Positions 7,540 through 15,861 of a stretch of 23,677 nucleotides of DNA are shown piece after piece. A program made the position numbers and the translations under genes. Position 1 is the stretch's first letter; the number at the start of each line of letters is the position of its first letter. This stretch comes from Chloroflexi bacterium RBG_16_57_11 (lineage in GTDB: Bacteria; Chloroflexota; Anaerolineae; Anaerolineales; UBA4823). Below the pieces are notes generated by a model. The model was not told where the DNA came from. It did no database searches and saw nothing but the letters and a program-made list of their open reading frames with translations. Location of the stretch: assembly GCA_001795165.1 (NCBI GenBank), contig MGNS01000165.1:4485-28161 (forward strand), written 5' to 3'.

Positions 7540-10095
7540 CTACCCTGGCTGTTCGTCTGGAGCAATAAAGGCAACTGCCAGCCCAGCCTCGTCGTCCATT
7601 GCCAGTTCAAGATGGTGCCCTGGACGATAATCAGCGACTTCGATCAGACGTACTGCCTGGCAGATGCTCTGGTCGCATTTGGCCCACTCTTCCAGACGAT
7701 TCGGCGTTTGATAAAAGAAAACCTGATTAAAAATTGTTTCTGGCTCATCGAGATTAATTGCCAGAGGGTAAATTTGCGCCTCCATTAAATCCTGAAAGAA
7801 ATGCGTCCCCAAGGAAGGCTCCGGTGCCAACCCAAATCCCTTTCCCGAAAGCTCTACCAAAGCCCCCGAATTGCAGATATCCGAATAACATACATAAACC
7901 CCAAGATCGGTGTTCAATGATCCCCAGCGACCCGGACCCACGCAGATGAACGACTTTTCCGGCAATGCAGTATTCAATCGACTGATCACCCCACCTACAT
8001 CCTTGCGTACTCGATCCGAATCCAGGGCATAATACACCTCAGGAGATACAAATAGGACGTGCCGGATTTCCGCCACATGTCCTCGTGGGACCATGAAGCG
8101 AGTAGAGAAGAGCATATCTTCTTTTCCGATTGAACTGGGGAGCTGAACAGCTTGCGTTTCTTTCAGGAAACTTTGCGGGCGACATTGTAACAGAGAAATT
8201 TGTACTTGCGGCGGTTGTGTAAAAGGACCTGTGACCTGGACGGTAAATTCTATATCCACCGAGCTATGATAATGTTCTTCCAGCAGGCGCAGCATCCGAG
8301 AAAGTGTAACCGCAAATGGAGACCGGCGCAGAAGATCATCGAAGGTGATCACAAGCCAACCGGCTTCTTCTTCCAATACCCGGCTGCGCGGTGTAGTCAG
8401 GTACTCGTCTCGATCTAATTGTGCAATGAATCGCAGCACCGGATAATTCGGTCGGAGCACATCGAGAACCGGCAATGACTTGAGAGCATTTTCCTGCAGA
8501 TCGATCAGGTCAACATATTGCTGTGAATAGCGACGAATCGCTTCCGTTGATTCGTCTGGTTGAAGAGTCGGATGACTGAGTGCTACCGGGCGTGGATAAT
8601 CGTTGCCCACCCGCTCGACTGCTCGCGTCCCTAAGCCCCACACTAACCGTGCAAACCCGTCTTCACGACGAATTTGTGGGCTCCATCGATAAAGGTTACG
8701 ACTAAATGCCACCCCCGCGCCATGAGGCAGATAGTACCGGCCGTATTTTTCTCCCTGTACTTCCTGTATCAGGATTGCCATACGCTCATCGTAATCTTGC
8801 AAACCCTTACTTCGCCGATATAACAGCGCCTCTGGTTTGAGGGTACTGGCGAAGGTACGGGCGATGGCCAGGGTAAGTGCTTGCAGATTCTCCTCTGATG
8901 TGCTTTGATTCGGGCAGAAATAACTGTCATACTTGCCGGCAAAGGCTGTTCCGAAGTTATCTTCTAACTGGCTGGAAGAGCGTACGATCAACGGTTTGTT
9001 ACCGATTCTGTCCAGGAGAGTCTTTAACTCGACCAGAATTTCTGGAGGAAACCTGCCGGCTTCGAACTCGTGCTTGATTTGCGGGTATTCATCCCAAATC
9101 TGATCTTCCGGCTTATATTTCTGGTCATTCCAATAGGTCAAGCCGTTCATTGCCATGAAGATGTACATCACATCCGAACCAAGGAAGAAGGATTCGGGGA
9201 CGTAGACACTGCTACGCAGAGCATCATCTCCTGTCTCGTTCAAGATGTTCGCCGCTAACATCATCCCGGCAGCCTTACCGCCGATGCGACCCAACCCAAT
9301 TTTTCGCCGGTAGATCTCAGCCAGGTCTTTCACTTTGAACCATTTCTTGGCGATGTTTATGTAAGCCAGCTGGTCGCTGATCAGCCTGCGAATCAGCACC
9401 ACCTTCAGCTCGGTAAGGTGATGTTCCAGAGCACCGCGTGCTTCACGCGGGATGTTCTCGATGGATAGTGCGTGCTCCAATAACCTGCCTTCTGGCATCA
9501 GTTCCGGATCGAATGCCTCCGGGACGATAAGCTTTACCTGTTCGATTTCTAAACCTTTATGAGGTAAGAGTGGTTCGCTAGGGGCAGTGCGCCTCCATAC
9601 GGAGGTTGAGCGAAGGTAGGAACTTTCAACCAGCAGCCCTAAACCGCGCTGCTCTTGCACTTCCTGGTCTGAGACCATCTTCACATCCAGGCTAAAACAC
9701 CTTGGAGGTGCATCGGCACAGCTAATCTTATGACGACTGGCTTTGAGAACCGTCTCCAGCGTCTCCAGGAGAGCATTCAGGGCGGCGCTCTTCCGCTCGG
9801 CCCATACAACCAGGTTAATGCCCACGTGAGGCTCTGATCCAGATCGTGTGATTTCGGGCGTTTCCACGGGTTCGTAGTGGTACACGGCTTTCACCGTGCG
9901 ATCCATTCGGCCCAGGTATTCCCCAAGTTGCCGCGCCAGGCTCTCGGATACACGTCCACAGTATTCACAATGCCCCTGGAGCATCATCTGGCGCACGCGG
10001 TGTGTATCACCGGCGAGGAGCTCGTCGGCGCACTCGATAATGGCCTGATCCACCATTCCATCGATCAGTGACTGGTCGATTTGCATACCAATCAT
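7540..10095 (-). CDS. PEP/pyruvate-binding (PPDK_N, ATP-grasp) domain protein without His or PEP domains, GDH-linked
   Basis: In this 851-aa protein residues 1-230 are an unrecognised N-terminal region with a Cys43-x-x-Cys46 pair. The PPDK_N ATP-grasp domain spans about 265-640, with GGK Lys274, VRSSS Arg372, FAGKYDS, and the ATP/Mg pair Glu616 (DIEF) and Gln637 (LLQCR), so nucleotide binding looks intact. The swivelling phospho-His domain (G-x-x-S/T-H-A) and the PEP-utilising barrel of PEP synthase/PPDK are missing. Residues ~660-851 form an unassigned module with GPGRWGS (720-726) and GTHFFQDL (His765), shared with the other two proteins of this type in the window. AAGGA stands 7 nt before the ATG. 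It lies 135 nt downstream of gdhA on the same strand. It is not a normal PEP synthase; its substrate is unknown. Confidence 0.85.
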   Translation of the reverse strand: MIGMQIDQSLIDGMVDQAIIECADELLAGDTHRVRQMMLQGHCEYCGRVSESLARQLGEYLGRMDRTVKAVYHYEPVETPEITRSGSEPHVGINLVVWAERKSAALNALLETLETVLKASRHKISCADAPPRCFSLDVKMVSDQEVQEQRGLGLLVESSYLRSTSVWRRTAPSEPLLPHKGLEIEQVKLIVPEAFDPELMPEGRLLEHALSIENIPREARGALEHHLTELKVVLIRRLISDQLAYINIAKKWFKVKDLAEIYRRKIGLGRIGGKAAGMMLAANILNETGDDALRSSVYVPESFFLGSDVMYIFMAMNGLTYWNDQKYKPEDQIWDEYPQIKHEFEAGRFPPEILVELKTLLDRIGNKPLIVRSSSQLEDNFGTAFAGKYDSYFCPNQSTSEENLQALTLAIARTFASTLKPEALLYRRSKGLQDYDERMAILIQEVQGEKYGRYYLPHGAGVAFSRNLYRWSPQIRREDGFARLVWGLGTRAVERVGNDYPRPVALSHPTLQPDESTEAIRRYSQQYVDLIDLQENALKSLPVLDVLRPNYPVLRFIAQLDRDEYLTTPRSRVLEEEAGWLVITFDDLLRRSPFAVTLSRMLRLLEEHYHSSVDIEFTVQVTGPFTQPPQVQISLLQCRPQSFLKETQAVQLPSSIGKEDMLFSTRFMVPRGHVAEIRHVLFVSPEVYYALDSDRVRKDVGGVISRLNTALPEKSFICVGPGRWGSLNTDLGVYVCYSDICNSGALVELSGKGFGLAPEPSLGTHFFQDLMEAQIYPLAINLDEPETIFNQVFFYQTPNRLEEWAKCDQSICQAVRLIEVADYRPGHHLELAMDDEAGLAVAFIAPDEQPG

Positions 10096-10116
10096 CAGGA
10101 TGTCCTTTTACACGGA

Positions 10117-10148
10117 GTGTCAATTCTGTGCTTGCACAAAATTGACAC
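10117..10148. repeat. 15-bp inverted repeat between gdhA and the 851-aa PPDK_N gene
   Basis: GTGTCAATTCTGTGC (10117-10131), 2 nt, then GCACAAAATTGACAC (10134-10148). The arms match at 14 of 15 positions and the mismatch becomes a G-U pair in the minus-strand RNA. The stem ends about 8 nt before the Shine-Dalgarno sequence of the downstream gene. A smaller pair CCATTT/AAATGG flanks it at 10150-10165. No T-run follows on the minus strand, so an operator, an RNA-processing site or a translational control hairpin fits better than a simple terminator. Confidence 0.7.
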
Positions 10149-10230
10149 CCCATTTATAAAAATGGCCTGGAGCCCTGGTTTACCCCGGGCATTTCCAACT
10201 AACCAGCTTCTCGATCTGGAAGTTTCGCGC

Positions 10231-11622
10231 TCAGACAATCCCATACGCCAGCATCGCGTTGGCGACTTTGACAAAGCCGGCAATGTTGGCGCCTACCAGA
10301 TAGTTGCCCTTCTTGCCGTATGTTTCTGCCGCTTCCAGGCACGACCTGTGGATGCTCTTCATGATTCCATGCAGGCGCTGATCCACCTCTTCGCGAGACC
10401 AAGACAGGCGCATGCTGTTCTGCGACATTTCGAGGCCCGAGGTGGCTACGCCACCGGCGTTCGCTGCCTTTGCTGGTCCGTACAGGACGTTGTTATCCAG
10501 GAAAATCTCGATCGCCTCCAGCGTGGATGGCATATTCGCGCCTTCCGAGACGCAGTAGCAGCCATTTTTCACCAGGGCAGCGGCATTTTGGCCATCGATC
10601 TCGTTCTCGTGGGCGGAGGGGAATGCCAGATCGACCGCTAACCCCTCCTGGCGAATCACATCCCAGACGTTCTTGTTCGGATAGTATAGGGCATTGTAGC
10701 GGTCAGCGTATTCCACAATCCTACCCCTGCGAACGTTCTTCAACTCCAAAACGAAGTTGAGTTTCTCCTGGTCGATCCCTTCCTCATCTACGATGGTGCC
10801 ATTGGAGTCGGACAGTGTGATGACTTTGCCTCCAAGCTGGAGCAGCTTCTCCACCGTGTATTGGGCTACATTCCCCGATGCACTGACTGCGGAAACTGTT
10901 CCTTTGATATCCTTATGGCGTGTTGCCAGCATCTCTGCAGCAAAGTAAACCGCACCATACCCGGTGGCTTCCGGACGGATCAGGCTGCCGCCGTATTCCA
11001 ACCCTTTGCCGGTCAGAACACAGGCATGCTGGTTGACGATTTTCTTGTATTGGCCGTACAGGTAGCCTATCTCGCGGCCGCCGACGCCGATATCTCCCGC
11101 TGGCACATCTACATCTGGGCCGATATGGCGGTAAAGCTCTAGCATGAAGGCCTGGCAGAATCGCATCACCTCCATGTCCGACTTGCCCTTCGGGTCGAAA
11201 TCCGAACCGCCCTTGCCGCCGCCCATCGGAAGGGTTGTCAAAGCGTTTTTGAAAACCTGCTCGAAGCCGAGGAACTTGATGATTCCCAGGTTGACAGATG
11301 GGTGAAGACGCAGGCCTCCTTTATAAGGGCCAATAGCATTGTTGAACTGCACACGGAAGCCGCGGTTTATCTGCACATCGCCGTTATCGTCCACCCAGGG
11401 AACGCGGAACATGAGCACCCGGTCGGGTATGACGATTCTTTCGTAGATCTTGGCTTTGACAAATTCAGGGTGTTTATCGATGGTGGGCTCCAAGGAGGTA
11501 AGCACCTCTTTGACCGCCTGATGAAATTCAGGTTGCCCGGCATCTTTTTCCTGGATCATAGTAAGGATATCTTCGATGAGATGTTCAGCAGGTGAAGCAA
11601 TGGCATAATCATAGACAGACAT
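10231..11622 (-). CDS. gdhA: Glutamate dehydrogenase, hexameric, probably NADP-dependent
   Basis: The 463-aa enzyme reversibly aminates 2-oxoglutarate to glutamate in the cytoplasm. The active site is complete when set against Clostridium symbiosum GDH: KGG Lys101, FEQVFK Lys125, catalytic Lys137 in PMGGGKGG, and Asp177 in VPAGDIGVG. The Rossmann motif SGNVAQ and the C-terminal KVANAMLAYG are also present. Length and the SDFDPKGKSD signature place it in the ~450-aa bacterial NADP-type subfamily, distinct from the second GDH at 17623-18909. The start at 11622 is chosen for its AAGGAGA site; an in-frame ATG 42 nt further upstream lacks one. The gene is followed by an inverted repeat and a PPDK_N protein, and lies divergent to a metallophosphoesterase. 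Cofactor preference is inferred from family resemblance only. Confidence 0.95.
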   Translation of the reverse strand: MSVYDYAIASPAEHLIEDILTMIQEKDAGQPEFHQAVKEVLTSLEPTIDKHPEFVKAKIYERIVIPDRVLMFRVPWVDDNGDVQINRGFRVQFNNAIGPYKGGLRLHPSVNLGIIKFLGFEQVFKNALTTLPMGGGKGGSDFDPKGKSDMEVMRFCQAFMLELYRHIGPDVDVPAGDIGVGGREIGYLYGQYKKIVNQHACVLTGKGLEYGGSLIRPEATGYGAVYFAAEMLATRHKDIKGTVSAVSASGNVAQYTVEKLLQLGGKVITLSDSNGTIVDEEGIDQEKLNFVLELKNVRRGRIVEYADRYNALYYPNKNVWDVIRQEGLAVDLAFPSAHENEIDGQNAAALVKNGCYCVSEGANMPSTLEAIEIFLDNNVLYGPAKAANAGGVATSGLEMSQNSMRLSWSREEVDQRLHGIMKSIHRSCLEAAETYGKKGNYLVGANIAGFVKVANAMLAYGIV

Positions 11623-11628
11623 GGTTGA

Positions 11629-11635
11629 TCTCCTT
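11629..11635 (-). promoter_or_regulatory. Ribosome binding site deciding the gdhA start
   Basis: AAGGAGA on the minus strand lies 6 nt before the ATG at 11622, near optimal. It selects this start over the in-frame ATG at 11664. Confidence 0.8.
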
Positions 11636-11669
11636 AAACGTTTTATGCGGATGGGATATGACATCGTTT

Positions 11670-11698
11670 ATACTAATATAGTGAAAAGGCATGGTAAA
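11670..11698 (-). promoter_or_regulatory. Weak promoter candidate for gdhA
   Basis: The minus strand has TTTACC (11693-11698), 17 nt, then TAGTAT (11670-11675). An overlapping TATATT (11675-11680) is an alternative -10. The intergenic region is AT-rich and divergent, so a promoter is expected here, but the boxes are poor matches. Confidence 0.3.
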
Positions 11699-11710
11699 CT
11701 CATAAAATTA

Positions 11711-11738
11711 TTCGACCAGTGTATTAAAATCGTATAAA
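11711..11738 (+). promoter_or_regulatory. Weak promoter candidate for the metallophosphoesterase gene
   Basis: TTCGAC (11711-11716), 16 nt, then TATAAA (11733-11738) on the plus strand. This would give a leader of roughly 65 nt. The -35 is a weak match. Confidence 0.3.
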
Positions 11739-11808
11739 AAAGTGAGTTGCTCGCTGCACGTCTGGCGACCATGCTATATGAAGTTTACTTTTTCGATGTA
11801 AAAAGCTG

Positions 11809-12666
11809 ATGGGCCTGTGGTTTTTTGTTTCAGATTTGCATGGACAGATGCCGCGCTACCAAAAACTATTCGCAGCAATCCTGGCTGAAAGGCCCGCAGC
11901 GGTGCTGTTGGGTGGAGACCTGTTGCCAAATGTCCATTTGATGAGCAACAAATGGCCGGCAGGGTACTTCTTCCACACCGTTCTGCAACGCGGATTCGCC
12001 GAACTCGAACAACAGCTTGGGGGTGCTTACCCTCACGTTTTTCTTATTCTGGGGAACGACGATCCTCGTTCCGAAGAGATCGGCCTGGCGGAAGGCGAAT
12101 CTTTGGGGTTATGGCGCTACATCCACAACCACACAGTGGAATGCGGTGGATTTGTAGTTTACGGATACGCCTGCGTCCCCCCAACACCGTTCATGCTGAA
12201 AGACTGGGAGCGCTATGACGTATCCCGCTACGTTGAACCTGGCTGTATCCCACCCGAACAGGGTTGGCATTCTGTCCCCGTTGCTTCGCATAAGATGAGG
12301 TTTTCTACAATTCAATCAGAGCTTGAACAACTAACGCGCAAAACCGATCTTTCCCGCTCCATATTTTTGTTCCATTCCCCGCCTTATGGTACGGCCTTGG
12401 ATCGGGCAGCACTAGATGGCAAATGGATCGACCGCGTGCCTGTGGATGTGCACGTTGGGAGTATCGCCATCCGCCGTTTTATCGAAGCCAGGCAGCCTTG
12501 GATTACCTTGCATGGGCATGTACACGAAGCCGCCCGGCTCACCGGATCATGGTGTGAGCGATACGGAGTGACGGCCTCATTCACCGCGGCACATGATGGA
12601 CCTGAGTTGGCCCTGGTGCGTTTCGATCCATCTGATCCAGGGCAAGCGAGGCGAGAGCTGATTTAA
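11809..12666 (+). CDS. Calcineurin-like metallophosphoesterase
   Basis: The 285-aa protein carries the ordered metal-site motifs of the family: SDLHG (8-12), GGDLLP (35-40), GNDD (82-85, in place of GNHD/E), FHSPP (His189) and HGHVHE (235-240). No signal peptide or membrane segment is seen, so it is cytosolic. The substrate cannot be read from the sequence; phosphoesters, nucleotides and cyclic nucleotides are all possible. It sits inside the GDH/PPDK_N block, divergent from gdhA and converging on the end of the long minus-strand operon with a 4-bp overlap of the coding ends. It could be a dephosphorylating partner of that system or an unrelated neighbour. There is no clear Shine-Dalgarno sequence; the start is fixed by SDLHG lying at its usual distance from the N-terminus. 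Confidence 0.88.
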   Translation: MGLWFFVSDLHGQMPRYQKLFAAILAERPAAVLLGGDLLPNVHLMSNKWPAGYFFHTVLQRGFAELEQQLGGAYPHVFLILGNDDPRSEEIGLAEGESLGLWRYIHNHTVECGGFVVYGYACVPPTPFMLKDWERYDVSRYVEPGCIPPEQGWHSVPVASHKMRFSTIQSELEQLTRKTDLSRSIFLFHSPPYGTALDRAALDGKWIDRVPVDVHVGSIAIRRFIEARQPWITLHGHVHEAARLTGSWCERYGVTASFTAAHDGPELALVRFDPSDPGQARRELI

Positions 12667-15600
12667 TAATACCCATTCCTGCGGCGGGCTATTCCAATAG
12701 GCAGTGGTCGAGCTGCGTCAGTCACAGCTCCTATTTTTGACGCATAACCGGTGCGATTGCGGATATCCTCGTCCGTTACCAGGTGCACATCCAGCAAGCC
12801 ATTAATTTTATAACCGGTGCGCAAGTAATTTGTTTCCGCCAAAGATAGGCTCCATCCCTCCAGCCAGGTAAACAGCTCTCTTTGTTGTGTTTCATTTCCC
12901 TGGAAATGGACCAGCAGATCAATGTCGCTTTCGGGACCGGCTGTGGCGTTGTTTGTACTTCCGAACACGTAAAAATTATTGACGCCGAAGCGTTGTGGAT
13001 CGATTTGCGCGGCGATATCCTCTGCTGCTTGCAGACGCCAGCGCCAGTGGACATCGTTGCCAGCCTGGGGCGTGCGCCTCCTGGCTTTTTGGAGGCCTGA
13101 ATCGATCGTTTTTACCGGCTCAGTCAAGCTGGCCAGGCCGCGCTCTTCATCGGCGTTCATCAGCACCTGGAGCACCTGCCCTCCTGTCGCCGCTGGAACG
13201 TCGATCACGCGGATCACAGCGGACAGGTTGGTGAATTCCGGCAGCGTATCCGGAAGGATGCTCTGGGCCGTATTTAGGAAATGCTCATTGAAAATGATGC
13301 CTCGGTCATCTGGATAAAGCGGCAGATAGCGGATAGAGGCCTCCACAAGGTCCTGAAAGAAATGCGTTCCAAAGGATGGATCTGGTATATAGTCTTTCTG
13401 CTTGCGGGCAATCTCGATGAGCATGGCGGTATTGCTGATGTCTGAATAGGTGACGCTCACCCCAAGTTTGATGTCGCCGCGACTGCCCCAACGCCCTGGC
13501 CCCATCAGGATAAATCGGCGTCTTGGCAAGATTTTGTTTAACCTGCCCACAGCTCTGCCAACAGCGGAAAAATCTTGCTGATCTTTCAGTTCGCTATACT
13601 TCTGAGGATCCACATACACGATGTGTGTAATGCCTGGCACATTGCCATTCGTAATAAACCGGTTGGCAGTGAAAATGACTTTTTCCGGGGGAATATCGGT
13701 GGGTATCCCGGCCGGAAAGCTATCTTCAGCGTAGCTCTGGGCGCGACATTGTAAGAGGTAGAAATAGGCACCGTCATGGGCAAACTCGATGTCTACGGGG
13801 TAACCCAGCGCATCTTGTAAAACCTGCAATATAGCTTTGGTTTGCTCGATGAATGGCGTCCGGGAGACCAGCCCCTCGAAGGTTACGACGCATTCATCCG
13901 TCTCGAAATCAATCCCCAAAGCGCTTGGCACATGAATATGATCTTGCTCGAGAATGGAGACCAGCTGGTCAATCCGGGGATATTCCCGTCCATAGTTCTT
14001 GAAAAGCATCCGGAAGTCCACGGTTTCGAATGTCCTGGTCTTTAAGTTTACGACATCCACCATCTTCGGAGAGTAGCGGATGATCTCATCCAGCGAGACA
14101 TTCACACGCAGCCCGGGTTGCCCTGGAGCGACCAGGGTCGGGTAATCGTCGCTCAACCGGTCTACAGCTCGGGTTCCCAATCCCGGGACGAGGCGAACCA
14201 GCCCATCTTCACGCCGTATGCGGCTTGACCAACGGAATTCATTATTGCTGAAAGCTACCCCAGCGAAGGCAGGCAGGTAATAATCCCCGATTTGAGTTCC
14301 CACAACCTCCTGGATCAGAATGCCCATCTCTTCGTGGTAGTCAATCAGGCCATTCTCGTATCGGTATTCGATGGGGTCCGGAGCAAACATCGATGCATAG
14401 ACCTCAGCGATTGCGTCAATCAGCGCTTCCAGGCGCTCCTCCTTGGTGCCCTTGTTCGCAATGAACAGGCTCTTATACTTTCCAGCAAAAGCGGCCCCAA
14501 CCTGATCTTCGAGTAAGCTCGAACTGCGTACGATCAAAGGCACGTCCCCGAGATCGTCCAATGCGAGGGAGACACCCTTGATAATCTCGGGAGGTAGAAG
14601 TGAATTCTTAAACATGTGCACAATGTAAGGATACTCTTGCCGGACCTGGCTAAAATCTTTGTATTTTTGCTCCAGAATATCCTCCAGGTTGTTATAGCTG
14701 ATGAGGTAGAACACACCATCTGAGGTCAGATACCAGGTCTTCGGAATTTTGATGTCCTGTAGCAATTCTTTTTTACGTGGCGACTGCTTGAGGATCTGCG
14801 CTGCCAGTAAAAGTCCCGCGCTTTTGCCTCCGAGTTTACCGTGGCTACCCGTCGGAAAGATCACCCGGCGGACAAACCCGCTGAAGTCGTCAACATCAAT
14901 ATACTCCTTAGCGATATTTATAAATGAAGGTTGGTCGCTCAATATGCGACGGATTAGAGCGGTTTGGAACCATCTCCTGCGCGGCGCGGTAAGCTCGATA
15001 CCCTGTGGAGTCAGAAGGTGAAAGCGCTCGATCGCCGCGCTGATTTCGGCCAGGGAAGAACTTGGATTGACTAAAACATCTACCAGAAAATTTGAGCGAT
15101 CCTCTTTGATCCAGCGCTGGATATTATCCAGGATAGCCGCCTGAGACAGTTGTTGGCTGGCAAGAGTGAACACCTGGTCGCTGATCGCCAGGATGTCTTC
15201 GGTAGTCTGTTGCTTATAGGGGCGGTTTTCCTCTAACAATTGGCTGTCTTCGCGATAGATGGGGCTAAAGAGCCTGAGCAGTTCCTCGGCTTCTTTGACG
15301 CCATTCCAGTACAAATAGTTGACCATCTTGCTGGAGATACGCGCCAGCAGTCCGGTGTCAGTACGCTTTAGCAGGTCGAGGATCACCCACCACTCGCCTT
15401 TTCGTTCTTCCTCAGATTTCAGGCGTTCCTGAAACACCTGACGGAGCTGCAGGTGAAGAATATAAAAACCAAATTGCTCTGCAATCGTATTAATCAGCTT
15501 GCGCTCTTCTTTCAGGAAGGGTCCTTCATCGGATGGAGGCCGCTCCTCGGTGTAGCACACGCTGATCTTACCTACATTTTGTTCCTGGACGATGATGTCA

Positions 15601-15854
15601 GCGCTTTGCACCCAGGGTGTTTCTCTGAACCTGGGAGTCTGGCATGTTGTGCCACGATAGACGAATTGCGCTTCGCACACATCAGGATATTGCCAGCCCG
15701 GCGGCAGGGCTTTGATGATACCCTGGCAAATATCGTCGATCGTTATTTCAGGGGTGCTCAAAAGTTCCTGCACTTCGTAAAGGCAGTTGAGTTCTTTTGC
15801 GCGTTCCTTGAGATCGTGGATTAATTTATCAAGAGGAGTACTGTAATCGCTCAT
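12663..15854 (-). CDS. GAF - PPDK_N (ATP-grasp) - unassigned module - nucleotidyltransferase fusion protein
   Basis: This is a 1063-aa, four-part cytosolic protein. Residues ~10-145 form a GAF-like sensor of the kind seen in histidine kinases (KELNCLYEVQELL, LPPGWQYPDV, DEGPFLKEERKLI). A helical linker is followed by a PPDK_N ATP-grasp domain (~330-705) with GGK Lys344, VRSSS Arg443, Glu690 (DIEF) and Gln702 (LLQCR). The shared module (~735-915) has GPGRWGS (785-791) and GTHFFQDL (His831). A C-terminal nucleotidyltransferase (~940-1063) carries GS (965-966), SDIDLL (Asp977, Asp979) and a third acid Asp1022 (LLDVH), so it looks active. No phospho-His swivel or PEP barrel is present. It is the last gene of the five-gene operon. 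The start at 15854 is 7 nt after the upstream stop; an in-frame ATG at 15902 would overlap that gene by 41 nt. Function is unknown; a sensor-controlled phosphoryl or nucleotidyl transferase is the best guess. Confidence 0.85.
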   Translation of the reverse strand: MSDYSTPLDKLIHDLKERAKELNCLYEVQELLSTPEITIDDICQGIIKALPPGWQYPDVCEAQFVYRGTTCQTPRFRETPWVQSADIIVQEQNVGKISVCYTEERPPSDEGPFLKEERKLINTIAEQFGFYILHLQLRQVFQERLKSEEERKGEWWVILDLLKRTDTGLLARISSKMVNYLYWNGVKEAEELLRLFSPIYREDSQLLEENRPYKQQTTEDILAISDQVFTLASQQLSQAAILDNIQRWIKEDRSNFLVDVLVNPSSSLAEISAAIERFHLLTPQGIELTAPRRRWFQTALIRRILSDQPSFINIAKEYIDVDDFSGFVRRVIFPTGSHGKLGGKSAGLLLAAQILKQSPRKKELLQDIKIPKTWYLTSDGVFYLISYNNLEDILEQKYKDFSQVRQEYPYIVHMFKNSLLPPEIIKGVSLALDDLGDVPLIVRSSSLLEDQVGAAFAGKYKSLFIANKGTKEERLEALIDAIAEVYASMFAPDPIEYRYENGLIDYHEEMGILIQEVVGTQIGDYYLPAFAGVAFSNNEFRWSSRIRREDGLVRLVPGLGTRAVDRLSDDYPTLVAPGQPGLRVNVSLDEIIRYSPKMVDVVNLKTRTFETVDFRMLFKNYGREYPRIDQLVSILEQDHIHVPSALGIDFETDECVVTFEGLVSRTPFIEQTKAILQVLQDALGYPVDIEFAHDGAYFYLLQCRAQSYAEDSFPAGIPTDIPPEKVIFTANRFITNGNVPGITHIVYVDPQKYSELKDQQDFSAVGRAVGRLNKILPRRRFILMGPGRWGSRGDIKLGVSVTYSDISNTAMLIEIARKQKDYIPDPSFGTHFFQDLVEASIRYLPLYPDDRGIIFNEHFLNTAQSILPDTLPEFTNLSAVIRVIDVPAATGGQVLQVLMNADEERGLASLTEPVKTIDSGLQKARRRTPQAGNDVHWRWRLQAAEDIAAQIDPQRFGVNNFYVFGSTNNATAGPESDIDLLVHFQGNETQQRELFTWLEGWSLSLAETNYLRTGYKINGLLDVHLVTDEDIRNRTGYASKIGAVTDAARPLPIGIARRRNGYY

Positions 15855-15861
15855 TTTATAG

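Noticed and set aside
12663..13040. Nucleotidyltransferase as a MNT/HEPN toxin-antitoxin component
   Set aside because: It is the tail of a 1063-aa sensor protein in a five-gene operon, with no HEPN partner nearby.
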